17,439 bases of DNA, taken from the NCBI GenBank assembly GCA_002469605.1, contig DKMV01000360.1, forward strand, positions 1 to 17,439, written 5' to 3'. Each line of letters begins with the position of its first letter. Positions within the stretch are counted from its first letter, which is position 1. Shown here in pieces: positions 1 through 7,615 of this stretch. The DNA comes from Leclercia sp. UBA7405. Lineage in GTDB: Bacteria; Pseudomonadota; Gammaproteobacteria; Enterobacterales; Enterobacteriaceae. Made by a program: the position numbers and the translations under genes. The notes under the pieces are model-generated. The model was not told the DNA's origin. It searched no databases and saw only the letters and a program-made list of their open reading frames with translations.

Positions 1-1
1 C

Positions 2-1048
2 CACGGCCTGCAGGATCAGGAAGCGCGCTACCGCCAGCGCTACCTGGATCTCATCTCTAACGATGAATCCCGCAAGACCTTCAAAATTCGCTCGCAGATC
101 ATGGCCGGTATCCGCCAGTTCATGGTTAACCGCGACTTTATGGAAGTGGAAACCCCGATGATGCAGGTGATCCCAGGCGGCGCCTCTGCCCGTCCGTTCA
201 TCACCCATCACAACGCCCTGGACCTGGACATGTACCTGCGTATCGCGCCGGAACTGTACCTGAAGCGTCTGGTGGTGGGCGGTTTCGATCGCGTATTCGA
301 GATCAACCGTAACTTCCGTAACGAAGGCATCTCGCCGCGCCATAACCCTGAGTTCACCATGATGGAACTCTATATGGCCTATGCGGATTACAAAGACCTG
401 ATCGAGCTGACCGAATCCCTGTTCCGCACCCTGGCGCAGGATATTCTGGGCACCACCGAAGTGCCGTACGGCGAAGAGGTGTTCGACTTCGGCAAGCCGT
501 TCGAAAAACTGACCATGCGCGAAGCGATCCAGAAATACCGCCCGGAAACCAATATGGCGGACCTGGATAACTTCGACTCTGCGAAAGCGATCGCCGAAAG
601 CATCGGTATCAAAGTTGAGAAGAGCTGGGGTCTGGGCCGCATCGTGACCGAGATCTTCGAAGAAGTGGCGGAAGCGCACCTGATTCAGCCGACCTTCATC
701 ACCGAATACCCGGCCGAAGTCTCTCCGCTGGCGCGTCGTAACGACGAGAACCCGGAGATCACCGACCGCTTTGAATTCTTCATCGGCGGCCGCGAAATCG
801 GCAACGGCTTTAGCGAGCTGAACGATGCAGAAGATCAGGCCCAGCGTTTCCAGGATCAGGTTAACGCGAAAGATGCGGGCGACGACGAAGCGATGTTCTT
901 TGACGAAGACTACGTTACCGCGCTGGAGCACGGCCTGCCGCCGACGGCGGGCCTGGGGATTGGTATCGACCGTATGGTGATGCTGTTTACCAACAGCCAC
1001 ACCATCCGCGACGTGATCCTGTTCCCGGCGATGCGCCCGGTAAAATAA
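2..1048 (+). CDS. lysS: Lysyl-tRNA synthetase, class II (5' end missing)
   Basis: This cytoplasmic enzyme charges tRNA-Lys with lysine using ATP. The reading frame is open from base 2, so 348 residues are visible and about 157 N-terminal residues (the anticodon-binding OB domain) lie outside the window. The visible part is the class II catalytic core: motif 1 near [12 protein letters not shown], motif 2 at [11 protein letters not shown] with the ERHNPEF-like segment [14 protein letters not shown], and motif 3 at [13 protein letters not shown] near the C-terminus. The end MRPVK matches E. coli LysS. The neighbour idi is convergent, as at the E. coli lysS locus, which favours lysS over the paralogue lysU. 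A strong terminator follows within 15 bases. Nothing in the visible part looks broken. Confidence 0.97.
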   Translation, partial: HGLQDQEARYRQRYLDLISNDESRKTFKIRSQIMAGIRQFMVNRDFMEVETPMMQVIPGGASARPFITHHNALDLDMYLRIAPELYLKRLVVGGFDRVFEINRNFRNEGISPRHNPEFTMMELYMAYADYKDLIELTESLFRTLAQDILGTTEVPYGEEVFDFGKPFEKLTMREAIQKYRPETNMADLDNFDSAKAIAESIGIKVEKSWGLGRIVTEIFEEVAEAHLIQPTFITEYPAEVSPLARRNDENPEITDRFEFFIGGREIGNGFSELNDAEDQAQRFQDQVNAKDAGDDEAMFFDEDYVTALEHGLPPTAGLGIGIDRMVMLFTNSHTIRDVILFPAMRPVK

Positions 1049-1062
1049 GGCTTACGCCTGAG

Positions 1063-1097
1063 AAAAGCCCCGGCGTTTCACGCGTCGGGGCTTTTTT
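1063..1097. terminator. Bidirectional intrinsic terminator between lysS and idi
   Basis: A 13-bp stem (AAAAGCCCCGGCG pairing with CGTCGGGGCTTTT, one G-U pair) encloses a 7-base loop and is followed on the plus strand by a T run. On the minus strand it also ends in a U-rich arm, and the idi stop codon overlaps its right edge, so it probably serves both convergent genes. Confidence 0.85.
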
Positions 1098-1644
1098 ATT
1101 GACAGGCGGCGGCGAAAGCGCGCAGCGCCGCGCGGGCGGCAGCGGCCTCTTTTACCATCCACGGGCTGAACGCCCAGGGGGTGGCCTCCAGCGCGCGCAA
1201 GAGCGCTTCGAACTCCACCCAGCGGTAATCCATCACCTCGTCCAGGTTAGGCTGCACGGATGAGGTGGCGAGGGCGGCGTAGACCGGGCAGATCTCGTTT
1301 TCGACAATCCCGGACGGGTCGGTTTCGCGGTAGCGAAAGGCGGGCTCAACCACCGTGATGCTGGCGATCCCGACGCCTATCTCTTCATGGCAGCGGCGTT
1401 CGATCGCCTGCTCGAAGGTTTCATCCGTTTGCGGATGGCCGCAAACGGAGTTGGTCCAGACCCCCGGCCAGGCTTTTTTGCTCAGCGCCCTACGGGTAAC
1501 CAGACATTTACCCTGTGAATCAAATAACCAGCAGGAGAAGGCCAGATGCAAGGGGGTATCCGAGGTGTGAACCGCGTACTTTTCCTCTGTGCCAATCGCC
1601 TCTCCCTGCGCATCCAGCAAAATGACGTATTCTTGTTTATCCAT
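1096..1644 (-). CDS. idi: Isopentenyl-diphosphate delta-isomerase, type I
   Basis: This cytoplasmic Nudix-fold enzyme interconverts isopentenyl and dimethylallyl diphosphate, feeding isoprenoid, quinone and undecaprenyl synthesis. I chose the ATG at 1644 (182 residues, the E. coli length) over the upstream in-frame start at 1695. It has a GGAG ribosome site five bases ahead, and the E. coli-like sequence YVILLDAQG begins right after it. Catalytic Cys68 lies in NSVCGHP and catalytic Glu117 in [10 protein letters not shown], matching E. coli Cys67 and Glu116 shifted by one. The Nudix-like helix ERRCHEEIG follows. It is convergent with lysS and divergent from actS. The C-terminus is Ala-rich and less conserved than the core. 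The identification is secure. Confidence 0.96.
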   Translation of the reverse strand: MDKQEYVILLDAQGEAIGTEEKYAVHTSDTPLHLAFSCWLFDSQGKCLVTRRALSKKAWPGVWTNSVCGHPQTDETFEQAIERRCHEEIGVGIASITVVEPAFRYRETDPSGIVENEICPVYAALATSSVQPNLDEVMDYRWVEFEALLRALEATPWAFSPWMVKEAAAARAALRAFAAACQ

Positions 1645-1665
1645 ATCTACTCCAGTAACAAAAAC

Positions 1666-1713
1666 GCCGGATGAGCAGGGGCAGGCCAGCGCCATCGGGC
1701 ACAGGCCATTATA
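1666..1713 (-). promoter_or_regulatory. Candidate idi promoter and leader hairpin
   Basis: A perfect TATAAT lies on the minus strand at 1713-1708. The -35 region at 17-bp spacing is poor. A start near 1701 would give a leader of about 57 bases beginning with an imperfect hairpin: GCCCGATG (1700-1693) facing CATCCGGC (1673-1666), 7 of 8 paired. The arm sequences resemble enterobacterial REP elements, but this is a single degenerate copy. The promoter is an inference. Confidence 0.4.
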
Positions 1714-1760
1714 GCCTGGAGGGCAGCGGCGGGTTTGTCTCCCGGAGCGGGATCCAATGA

Positions 1761-1789
1761 TTGGGCATCTGGGATGGGGCTGCTATGAT
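1761..1789 (+). promoter_or_regulatory. Candidate sigma-70 promoter of actS
   Basis: TTGGGC (1761-1766) and TATGAT (1784-1789) are separated by exactly 17 bases. The expected start near 1796 leaves a short leader carrying the ribosome site AAGGA at 1812-1816. It is the best promoter-like pair upstream of this gene. Confidence 0.6.
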
Positions 1790-1822
1790 ATGGCGGCCAT
1801 TCATGCTGAATAAGGAACTGTT

Positions 1823-2563
1823 TTGTTTGCAGGAAGCCTGACGAGAAATAATTTATCTGCTCTGTTATGCCTGACGCTGGCCCTGATGCTGGCGGGATGT
1901 TCTGGCAGTAACTCTTCCGGCAGCGATTCTGGCGCGGTGTATACCGTTAAGCGCGGCGATACGCTCTATCGTATCTCGCGCACAACGGGGACCAGCGTGA
2001 AAGAGCTGGCGCGTCTGAATAATATTTCTCCGCCCTATACCATTGAGATTGGGCAAAAGCTGAAAGTGAACGGCAGTACTGCGGGCAAGAAATCCTCCGG
2101 TAAACGCAGCGGTAAAACCGCCGCCGTTACGCCGTCCTACACCGTACCGAAATCGTCATGGCCGCCGGTGGGCCAGCGCTGTTGGATCTGGCCTGCCAGC
2201 GGCAAAGTGGTTACCCCGTACTCTACCGCCGAGGGCGGTAATAAAGGTATCGACATCGCCGGTACGCGCGGCGCGCCGGTTTATGCCTCCGGGGCGGGGA
2301 AGGTGGTTTACGTCGGCAACCAGCTGCGCGGCTACGGCAACCTGATCATGATTAAGCACGGCGAAGACTACATTACCGCTTACGCCCATAACGATACCTT
2401 GCTGGTGAACAACGGCCAGAACGTGAAGGCGGGGCAGAAGATCGCCACCATGGGCAGCACCGGTGCCAGCAGCGTGATCCTCCATTTCCAGATCCGCTAT
2501 CGCGCCACGGCCATCGATCCCCAGCGTTATCTCCCTGCCCAGGGGGCAAAACCAAAATGCTAA
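1823..2563 (+). CDS. actS: LysM/LytM-domain outer-membrane lipoprotein, amidase activator (ActS/YgeR)
   Basis: The product is an envelope lipoprotein of the NlpD/EnvC LytM group. E. coli YgeR (ActS) activates peptidoglycan amidases, mainly AmiC, under outer-membrane stress. The start is TTG at 1823 with AAGGA six bases before it; the nearby ATG at 1803 is in another frame. A lipoprotein signal ends in the lipobox LAGC with Cys26. A LysM domain spans about 39-82 (YTVKRGDTLYRISRTTG), a Lys/Ser-rich linker about 85-110, and an M23/LytM domain about 120-236. The zinc site is degenerate: the first His of the HxxxD motif is Asn140 (NKGID) and the first His of HxH is Ile219 (ILHF), while Asp144, His189 and His221 remain. 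This fits a non-catalytic activator. Length (246 residues) is close to E. coli YgeR. Confidence 0.93.
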   Translation: MFAGSLTRNNLSALLCLTLALMLAGCSGSNSSGSDSGAVYTVKRGDTLYRISRTTGTSVKELARLNNISPPYTIEIGQKLKVNGSTAGKKSSGKRSGKTAAVTPSYTVPKSSWPPVGQRCWIWPASGKVVTPYSTAEGGNKGIDIAGTRGAPVYASGAGKVVYVGNQLRGYGNLIMIKHGEDYITAYAHNDTLLVNNGQNVKAGQKIATMGSTGASSVILHFQIRYRATAIDPQRYLPAQGAKPKC

Positions 2564-2598
2564 GCGGTTATAATATCGCCACTTAGCAGAGGGTGGGG

Positions 2599-2626
2599 TT
2601 GCCAGAGGGGGCGTAAAGTCTATAAT
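2599..2626 (+). promoter_or_regulatory. Promoter of glyU
   Basis: TTGCCA (2599-2604) and a perfect TATAAT (2621-2626) are 16 bases apart and lie about 19 bases before the mature tRNA 5' end, as expected for a strong tRNA promoter. Confidence 0.75.
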
Positions 2627-2644
2627 GCTTTGGCTACCTCTAAA

Positions 2645-2718
2645 GCGGGCGTAGTTCAATGGTAGAACGAGAGCTTCCCAAGCTCTATACGAGGGTTCGA
2701 TTCCCTTCGCCCGCTCCA
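2645..2718 (+). tRNA. glyU: tRNA-Gly (anticodon CCC)
   Basis: The 74-base gene folds as a cloverleaf. The acceptor arm GCGGGCG pairs with CGCCCGC, followed by discriminator U and an encoded CCA. The anticodon stem AGAGC/GCUCU encloses the loop UUCCCAA with anticodon CCC, and the T arm carries GGUUCGAUUC. It is essentially identical to E. coli glyU as I recall it. In E. coli this tRNA flanks the ETT2 island, so it is a known insertion site. Confidence 0.97.
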
Positions 2719-2883
2719 GCTTTCAGACGATTAGTAAAATCCCTCTGCTTTCCTGTAATCGCTCCCCTGCGCACTATCCCATTACTTTCGATTCGGCACT
2801 GTCAGAGCATTTATCCTGCGTTATGCTTCCTGCGGCGGTCAGTTTTTGTGCAACTCCCTCATCCTGCATGTATCTTTTAAAAG

Positions 2884-2894
2884 TTGACTAAAAT
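2884..2894 (+). promoter_or_regulatory. Possible dosC promoter (sigma-S-like -10)
   Basis: CTAAAAT at 2888-2894 has the C just before the -10 hexamer favoured by sigma S and would start transcription near 2901, giving a leader of about 45 bases. No good -35 lies upstream. The overlapping TTGACT (2884-2889) could instead be a -35, but no clear -10 follows it. E. coli dosC is reported to depend on RpoS. The rest of 2719-2945 shows nothing else I can name. Confidence 0.3.
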
Positions 2895-2945
2895 TTAACA
2901 GGCAATCCTGACAGACGGCCCCAGATCATCATAAGGATCTGTAAT

Positions 2946-4328
2946 ATGGAAACCTACCTGCTCAAAGTAAAAGATGAATGGACAGTACTTATTAATGAAG
3001 CGTCGCCAGAGGTGCGGCTCATTACCACAGAACTTGCGACCCGGCATGCAGCTGAGCTGAGTAAAGCGTTTTATCGTGCCATGCTGGCCGATCCCCATAC
3101 TTCAGAATTCTTGACCAACGAGCAGGTTGAAAGACAGCTACAAGACGCCCTTCACAGCTGGATAATCGATATCCTTTCCTGCAAAACAGAGGACATAGAT
3201 CACCTGATACAGGCCCAACAGCGCGCCGCCGATGTCCATGCCCGAATTGGCATCCCCGTCGATCTGGTCGAGATGGGGTTCCGGGTACTTAAAAAATTAC
3301 TTTTTCCCGCAGTTACCGCTTCTCAGCATTCAGCTGAAATGAAGCTGAATGTCTATCACTACATGATGAATATCATCGATCTGGCGATGGAGGTAATGTC
3401 GCGGGCATTTGTATTCAGCGAGAACAGCGCGGCAAAAGAGGATGAGAACTACCGTATTTTCTCGCTTATGGAGAACGCCGAAGAGGAAAAAGAGCGTCAG
3501 ATTGCCTCGCTTCTATCATGGGAGATGGAGCTGGTCTATAAAGTGATGCTCGACGGCAGCGCGGGAAATATCCTCCCCCTCAGCCAGTCCGATTTTGGCC
3601 TTTGGTTCAGCCACAAGGGCCGCCACTATTTCAGCGGAATTACCGAAGCCGGACACATATCCCGCCTGATGCAGGAGTTCGACGTTACATTCAGCAAGGT
3701 CAGGCTACATAACAACACGCTGAATAACAGGGCACAGCGCGTTGCCTTTCTGCAACAAACCCGCCATACCCTCTCCCAGATTACGACCCTTCTGCGGGAG
3801 CTGTTTGAAGAGGTGGCGCGACACGAGGTGGGGATGGACGTGCTAACCCGCCTGCTTAACCGCCGCTTCTTGCCTACCATATTCAAACGTGAAATCAGTC
3901 ATGCCAATCGGGTGGGCCTGCCGCTTTCCGTATTGTTGATAGATGTCGACAGATTTAAGCAAATAAATGATACCTGGGGACACAGCACCGGGGATGAGAT
4001 CCTGCGTAAGGTCTCTTCGGCGTTCTATGAGCATGTGCGTACCAGCGACTATGTTTTTCGATACGGCGGCGATGAGTTTCTGATTATGCTGACGGAGGCC
4101 GCGCAGGCTGATACCTTACGTACCGCCGAGCGAATCCGGGCCCGTGTAGAAAAAATCCGCGTTAACGCCCCTTCAGGAGAGATTATTCCCCTGAGCCTTT
4201 CCATTGGCGTTGCCATGTATAACGGCCATCCGGACTACGAGCGACTTATTCAGGCGGCCGACGAAGCCCTTTATGGCGCCAAGCGCCGTGGCCGCAACTG
4301 CGTCGAACTCTGGTCGTCGGTAAAATGA
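2946..4328 (+). CDS. dosC: Globin-coupled oxygen-sensing diguanylate cyclase (DosC)
   Basis: The cytoplasmic product makes cyclic di-GMP from two GTP under control of a heme globin domain. At 460 residues it has the length of E. coli DosC and aligns throughout. The globin sensor (about 1-155) keeps the proximal heme ligand His98 in VHARIGIP and the distal Tyr43. A middle helical domain (about 170-295) includes ENAEEEKERQIAS. The GGDEF domain (about 297-455) has LTRLLNRRF, the active-site RYGGDEF at 372-378, and an intact product-inhibition I-site RTSD (365-368). The ATG has AAGGA eight bases upstream. In E. coli dosC overlaps dosP, its phosphodiesterase partner; here no EAL gene follows and the next gene is convergent. 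It therefore stands alone between glyU and an autotransporter gene. Confidence 0.95.
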   Translation: METYLLKVKDEWTVLINEASPEVRLITTELATRHAAELSKAFYRAMLADPHTSEFLTNEQVERQLQDALHSWIIDILSCKTEDIDHLIQAQQRAADVHARIGIPVDLVEMGFRVLKKLLFPAVTASQHSAEMKLNVYHYMMNIIDLAMEVMSRAFVFSENSAAKEDENYRIFSLMENAEEEKERQIASLLSWEMELVYKVMLDGSAGNILPLSQSDFGLWFSHKGRHYFSGITEAGHISRLMQEFDVTFSKVRLHNNTLNNRAQRVAFLQQTRHTLSQITTLLRELFEEVARHEVGMDVLTRLLNRRFLPTIFKREISHANRVGLPLSVLLIDVDRFKQINDTWGHSTGDEILRKVSSAFYEHVRTSDYVFRYGGDEFLIMLTEAAQADTLRTAERIRARVEKIRVNAPSGEIIPLSLSIGVAMYNGHPDYERLIQAADEALYGAKRRGRNCVELWSSVK

Positions 4329-4332
4329 CAAT

Positions 4333-4366
4333 AACCCCCGGCCATAACGACCGAGGGCGGGGTTTT
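4333..4366. terminator. Probable shared terminator between dosC and the autotransporter gene
   Basis: AACCCC (4333-4338) pairs with GGGGTT (4359-4364), with an inner partly paired CCCGG/CCGAGGG region, followed on the plus strand by TT. It sits between two convergent stop codons 36 bases apart. The inner stem is imperfect. Confidence 0.5.
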
Positions 4367-7300
4367 AGAACGACGCTTTAATACCAATCATTGCTGCGGT
4401 ATCGCTATAACCCTGATCGCCAACCTGCTGCCCAACGTTACCCCACAGGGCGACATTTTTGTTCAGCTGGCCTTCAACGCCGACCTTCAGCTCGCCAATG
4501 TTGCGGGTGCCCGCCAGATTGACCTTTTCACCGTTAAGCGAGGTGCCGAACTCTTTTGTGTTGTGGATCCAGTTAGCTTCCACAAACGGCTGGAAGGTGC
4601 GGTTTTTTCCCTCATCAAGCTTGCTGTGGCCCTTGCCGAACAGGCGTACGCCGACGCGGGTTTGGAGGTTGCCGTCGCCGCGGCCTTCCACACGGGTGCC
4701 GTTGGCTTCCTGATGGTCATTTGCCTTCACGCCCATCCAGGTAACCTGCGCTTTTGGCTGGATATAGAGCGCATTACGCTCGCTGATGTCCGCCAGCTTC
4801 CAGGTATAGCCAGACTCCAACGATGCGGTGAAGCCTTTTGAATCATAAGCTTCAGATTCCACACCACGGCCGGAGACGGTATTGTCGAACCAGCTGTACT
4901 GCGCCCAGCCATCAACGTATGCCCCTTCCTGAGTGGTATTATCCTGTAGCCAGGTGCCGTACAGGCCGACGCTGTAACCGTTGATGCTGCCGTCGGCGCG
5001 GTTACCGTTACGCTGGTTCTTTGCGTGGCTCTTCTGGTTAGCATAGCCAGCCATCAGGCCCAGGTGGAAGCGATCGGTGTTGTCAGACGACCACTGGGCG
5101 ATATCGCCGCCAAGCTGCATCACGTAGCGGTTGCTCTGCATATCCAGCTGGCCGCTGCTCTCTTTCTGACGGGTATGACCGCCTTCGTTACGCAGCCACA
5201 GGCTGGTGACGGCTTTTTCACCGGTCAGGGCATCGACGTAGTGGGTCTCGCCCAGGCGATCGTGCAGGCGGGTGTTGAACAGATTGTTTGCGGCCTGCAG
5301 ATTCACGCCGTAGAGGCCAGCTTCAGGACGCACGGCGTATTCACGCGGGGTGGGGGCCGGCGTCACCGGCTCCGCTGGCTGTTCTGGCGCGACGGGATCG
5401 GTTGGTTCAGCAGGTGCCGTGGGGTCGACCGGCTCCTCTGGTTTGGTCGGCTCGGTCGGCTCCTCTGGTTCGGTCGGTTCCGCCGGCTCGGGCGTCAGGG
5501 TGCTGCTCAGATACCAGTTACCTTCGCTCTGGCCTTCACCGCGTTGCAGGCTATAGTCATAAGCGCCCGCCACAATACGTCCCTTCTGCTTAAATTCACC
5601 CTCGGAGTTACCGCCAACGGAAATAAGCTCAATGCCCGCGGTGGTTAAACCGCCCGCGCCGCCGGCGTTGACGACCTGCACGCTGGTGGTACCGCTGGTA
5701 TTGCCGGTAATCACCAGCCGGTCGGTTGGCGAGGCATCATCACCCAGTTGAGTGTTCATCACGATATTGCCGTTATTGCCCGCGTAATCGCCGTTCACCG
5801 TCAGGGTTTTAAAGGCGGTCGCAGCGCGCGCCGATTGGCGGGTAGCGGAGCCGGCTGACATAAAGTTGAGGGTGGAGTCGCTCAGCGTCAGGTTAGTGAG
5901 CTGCGAGTCCTTCGTCATATTCCAGACCGAGTTATCGGCCAGGGAGAGGTTAGTCACCGCGCCGTCGCTGGTCAGGATGCCGCCGTCAATGCGCGACTGA
6001 CTATTGGCTTTCACGTCAATCAGAGCGGAATCTTTGGCTTCGAGGCTGCCAACGATCTCCGTTTTCTGATTGTTAATGGTGACCCGGGAGTCTGCGTTGT
6101 CTGCAAGGATCGCGGTAGCGTCCGGGTTATTGAAGCCAACGCCCAGCCGCACGCCGCCGTTCAGGGCTATTTCGCCGCCCTTATTCGCATGCAGATAGCG
6201 CCATTCTCCGGTGTGGGTCGAATCGATAACATCAATCGCCAGATCGCCATTAACCTCTATTTTACCCGGTGACAGGGCTGAATCTTTGGTGGCGTAAAGG
6301 CCCTGGCCGACAGTCTGCTGATGCCCCTGGGCATCCAGGGTGATATTGAGATTGTTAGCGGTGTATAAGGTAGCGCCCATAGAATCGACACCATGGAGTA
6401 CCGTCTTGTCCGCGCCTGATTTCAACAGCAATGAGGTGGTGCCGCCGGTGGTGATAGAGGCATGCAGATCTGTACTGTTATAACCATCGGAAAGCCAGAT
6501 GGCGGAGGCCTCGCCGCCCTCGCCGTTAACGGTGATATCGACATAGGTATCGCCGCTGGCTTCAATATCGCCCCCGTTAGCGTTAATGCCATCGGCATAC
6601 AGATCGGCGGTAGAAGTGACCCTGGCATTGGTATAACGAATCAGGGAGCGGTCATTCTCATTAGTTGCTTCTGATAAAAGACCTACCGCGTACTGGGTAC
6701 CCTGGGTATTTATCACCAGATCTTCAGCGTTAATCAGCGTGCCCTCTTTAGCATAAACGCTAAAAGCATTACTGTTCGCGCCGGTGACCGTGGTATTTAC
6801 GGTAGTGGTGCCGGTTAAGGTAAAGACACCGTTATTTTTATCACCATAAATACCAACATTGCCTTTGTTATCTCGCTTATGGCTTGAGTTGACGGTTAAA
6901 TTATCGGCAATAATCTGGCCTTTTTGTGCAAGATAATTTGCGCTTGAACCCGCCCCGTCGAGAATATTAACGGCAGCGATAAAGTCGTAATCTCTGTCGA
7001 GCGGCAGGTCAGGTCTACCCGGAACGGTACCGGGGATATAATCCCCCGTTATCTGGTTGACCGTAGAGCCCGAGCCCAGGTTAATGGTGCCGCTGTTAAC
7101 CAGAATAACCGTGCCGTTGGCTAAGAGAAGATCACCATCTTCAAACTCACCGTGGCCCTGGACAATAGGCGTGCCCCCCGGATTGTTGATCGTAACGCTG
7201 CCGTTGTTAGCCACGGAAATAGCGTTTTGTTCTCCGGAGGTGCTGATAATTTTATAAATACTATCTGCAGATATTACGCCGCTGCCGGTAATAATTCCGT

Positions 7301-7391
7301 CAGCGTCATTATAAATTTGTGCGCTGGCGATATTGGCCATTAACAGACAGTTGATTAATATCGCCGTTTTGCTTAATTTGAATTTTTTCAT
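4365..7391 (-). CDS. Autotransporter (type Va) with beta-helical passenger and proline-rich linker
   Basis: This is a self-secreting surface protein of 1008 residues. A Sec signal peptide (1-24, ending NIASA) is followed by a passenger rich in Gly, Asn, Thr and Asp (about 25-530) with the short strand-turn pattern of a right-handed beta-helix. A pertactin-like autochaperone region follows (about 528-630, from LTVNGDYAGNNG to GNWYLSS), then an xxP-repeat linker (631-682) and a C-terminal beta-barrel (about 690-1008) that begins near PEAGLYGVN, includes SLWLRNEGGHTRQ, and ends in KASF with the terminal Phe needed for BAM-dependent assembly. I see no serine-protease GDSGS, no GDSL lipase motif and no cysteine outside the signal, so an adhesin or biofilm role is likelier than an enzyme; the ligand is unknown. 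The start ATG has only a weak ribosome site. The passenger looks less GC-rich than the neighbouring backbone genes. Confidence 0.9.
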   Translation of the reverse strand: MKKFKLSKTAILINCLLMANIASAQIYNDADGIITGSGVISADSIYKIISTSGEQNAISVANNGSVTINNPGGTPIVQGHGEFEDGDLLLANGTVILVNSGTINLGSGSTVNQITGDYIPGTVPGRPDLPLDRDYDFIAAVNILDGAGSSANYLAQKGQIIADNLTVNSSHKRDNKGNVGIYGDKNNGVFTLTGTTTVNTTVTGANSNAFSVYAKEGTLINAEDLVINTQGTQYAVGLLSEATNENDRSLIRYTNARVTSTADLYADGINANGGDIEASGDTYVDITVNGEGGEASAIWLSDGYNSTDLHASITTGGTTSLLLKSGADKTVLHGVDSMGATLYTANNLNITLDAQGHQQTVGQGLYATKDSALSPGKIEVNGDLAIDVIDSTHTGEWRYLHANKGGEIALNGGVRLGVGFNNPDATAILADNADSRVTINNQKTEIVGSLEAKDSALIDVKANSQSRIDGGILTSDGAVTNLSLADNSVWNMTKDSQLTNLTLSDSTLNFMSAGSATRQSARAATAFKTLTVNGDYAGNNGNIVMNTQLGDDASPTDRLVITGNTSGTTSVQVVNAGGAGGLTTAGIELISVGGNSEGEFKQKGRIVAGAYDYSLQRGEGQSEGNWYLSSTLTPEPAEPTEPEEPTEPTKPEEPVDPTAPAEPTDPVAPEQPAEPVTPAPTPREYAVRPEAGLYGVNLQAANNLFNTRLHDRLGETHYVDALTGEKAVTSLWLRNEGGHTRQKESSGQLDMQSNRYVMQLGGDIAQWSSDNTDRFHLGLMAGYANQKSHAKNQRNGNRADGSINGYSVGLYGTWLQDNTTQEGAYVDGWAQYSWFDNTVSGRGVESEAYDSKGFTASLESGYTWKLADISERNALYIQPKAQVTWMGVKANDHQEANGTRVEGRGDGNLQTRVGVRLFGKGHSKLDEGKNRTFQPFVEANWIHNTKEFGTSLNGEKVNLAGTRNIGELKVGVEGQLNKNVALWGNVGQQVGDQGYSDTAAMIGIKASF
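5346..5501 (-). repeat. Proline-rich xxP repeat (PEP linker) in the autotransporter
   Basis: Residues 631-682 are almost purely Pro, Glu, Thr, Ala, Asp and Val, with Pro every third position (for example PEPAEPTEPEEPTEP). At DNA level GGCTCCTCTGGTT occurs at 5431-5443 and again at 5458-5470, a 27-bp period equal to nine residues. Such a stretch is an extended rigid spacer between passenger and barrel and is prone to length change by recombination. It also creates several spurious open frames on the other strand. Confidence 0.85.
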
Positions 7392-7442
7392 ACTGGTATC
7401 GGTTCAAATAAGATAAATGAAATATAAAGTGCTGGCGTGGAG

Positions 7443-7470
7443 ATATAACGGCTCGGTGCCGGCGTTATAT
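7443..7470 (-). repeat. Inverted repeat in the autotransporter leader region
   Basis: ATATAACG (7443-7450) and CGTTATAT (7463-7470) are perfect 8-base inverted arms around a 12-base GC-rich loop with its own CGG/CCG pairing. It lies 52-79 bases upstream of the autotransporter start codon. It could be an RNA hairpin or an operator; it has no T tract on either side suited to termination. Confidence 0.55.
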
Positions 7471-7561
7471 TTTCCTGCAGTTCTTCGCCAGGTTGTGAAG
7501 GATATTTTCCAGCTATTTATCTTATAAACAAATGAAATCATCTATTGCAGTTGTGTAGTTT

Positions 7562-7615
7562 TTTATTCTGTTTGATGTGCTTTTATTGTGTTTAAGTTCT
7601 AATTTATTGTGTTTA
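7562..7615. repeat. Three helically phased direct repeats upstream of the autotransporter
   Basis: TTTATTCTGTTT (7562-7573), TTTATTGTGTTTA (7582-7594) and TTTATTGTGTTTA (7603-7615) start 20 and 21 bases apart, close to two helical turns. The last two are identical over 13 bases and the first differs at one position. The arrangement is that of a multi-site protein-binding region lying about 170-225 bases upstream of the autotransporter ATG. Confidence 0.6.

Noticed and set aside
2695..2718. Possible duplicated glyU 3' end marking an island boundary
   Set aside because: I looked for a second copy of the T-arm/acceptor sequence up to yqeG and did not find one, so no attachment-site pair is claimed.
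2659..2880. Open frame of 73 residues starting inside glyU
   Set aside because: It begins within the tRNA, has no ribosome site and no familiar sequence.
5025..5648. Plus-strand frames rich in Gly-Ser-Val or Arg-Leu-Gly opposite the autotransporter
   Set aside because: They are translations of the complementary strand of the proline-rich linker, not genes.
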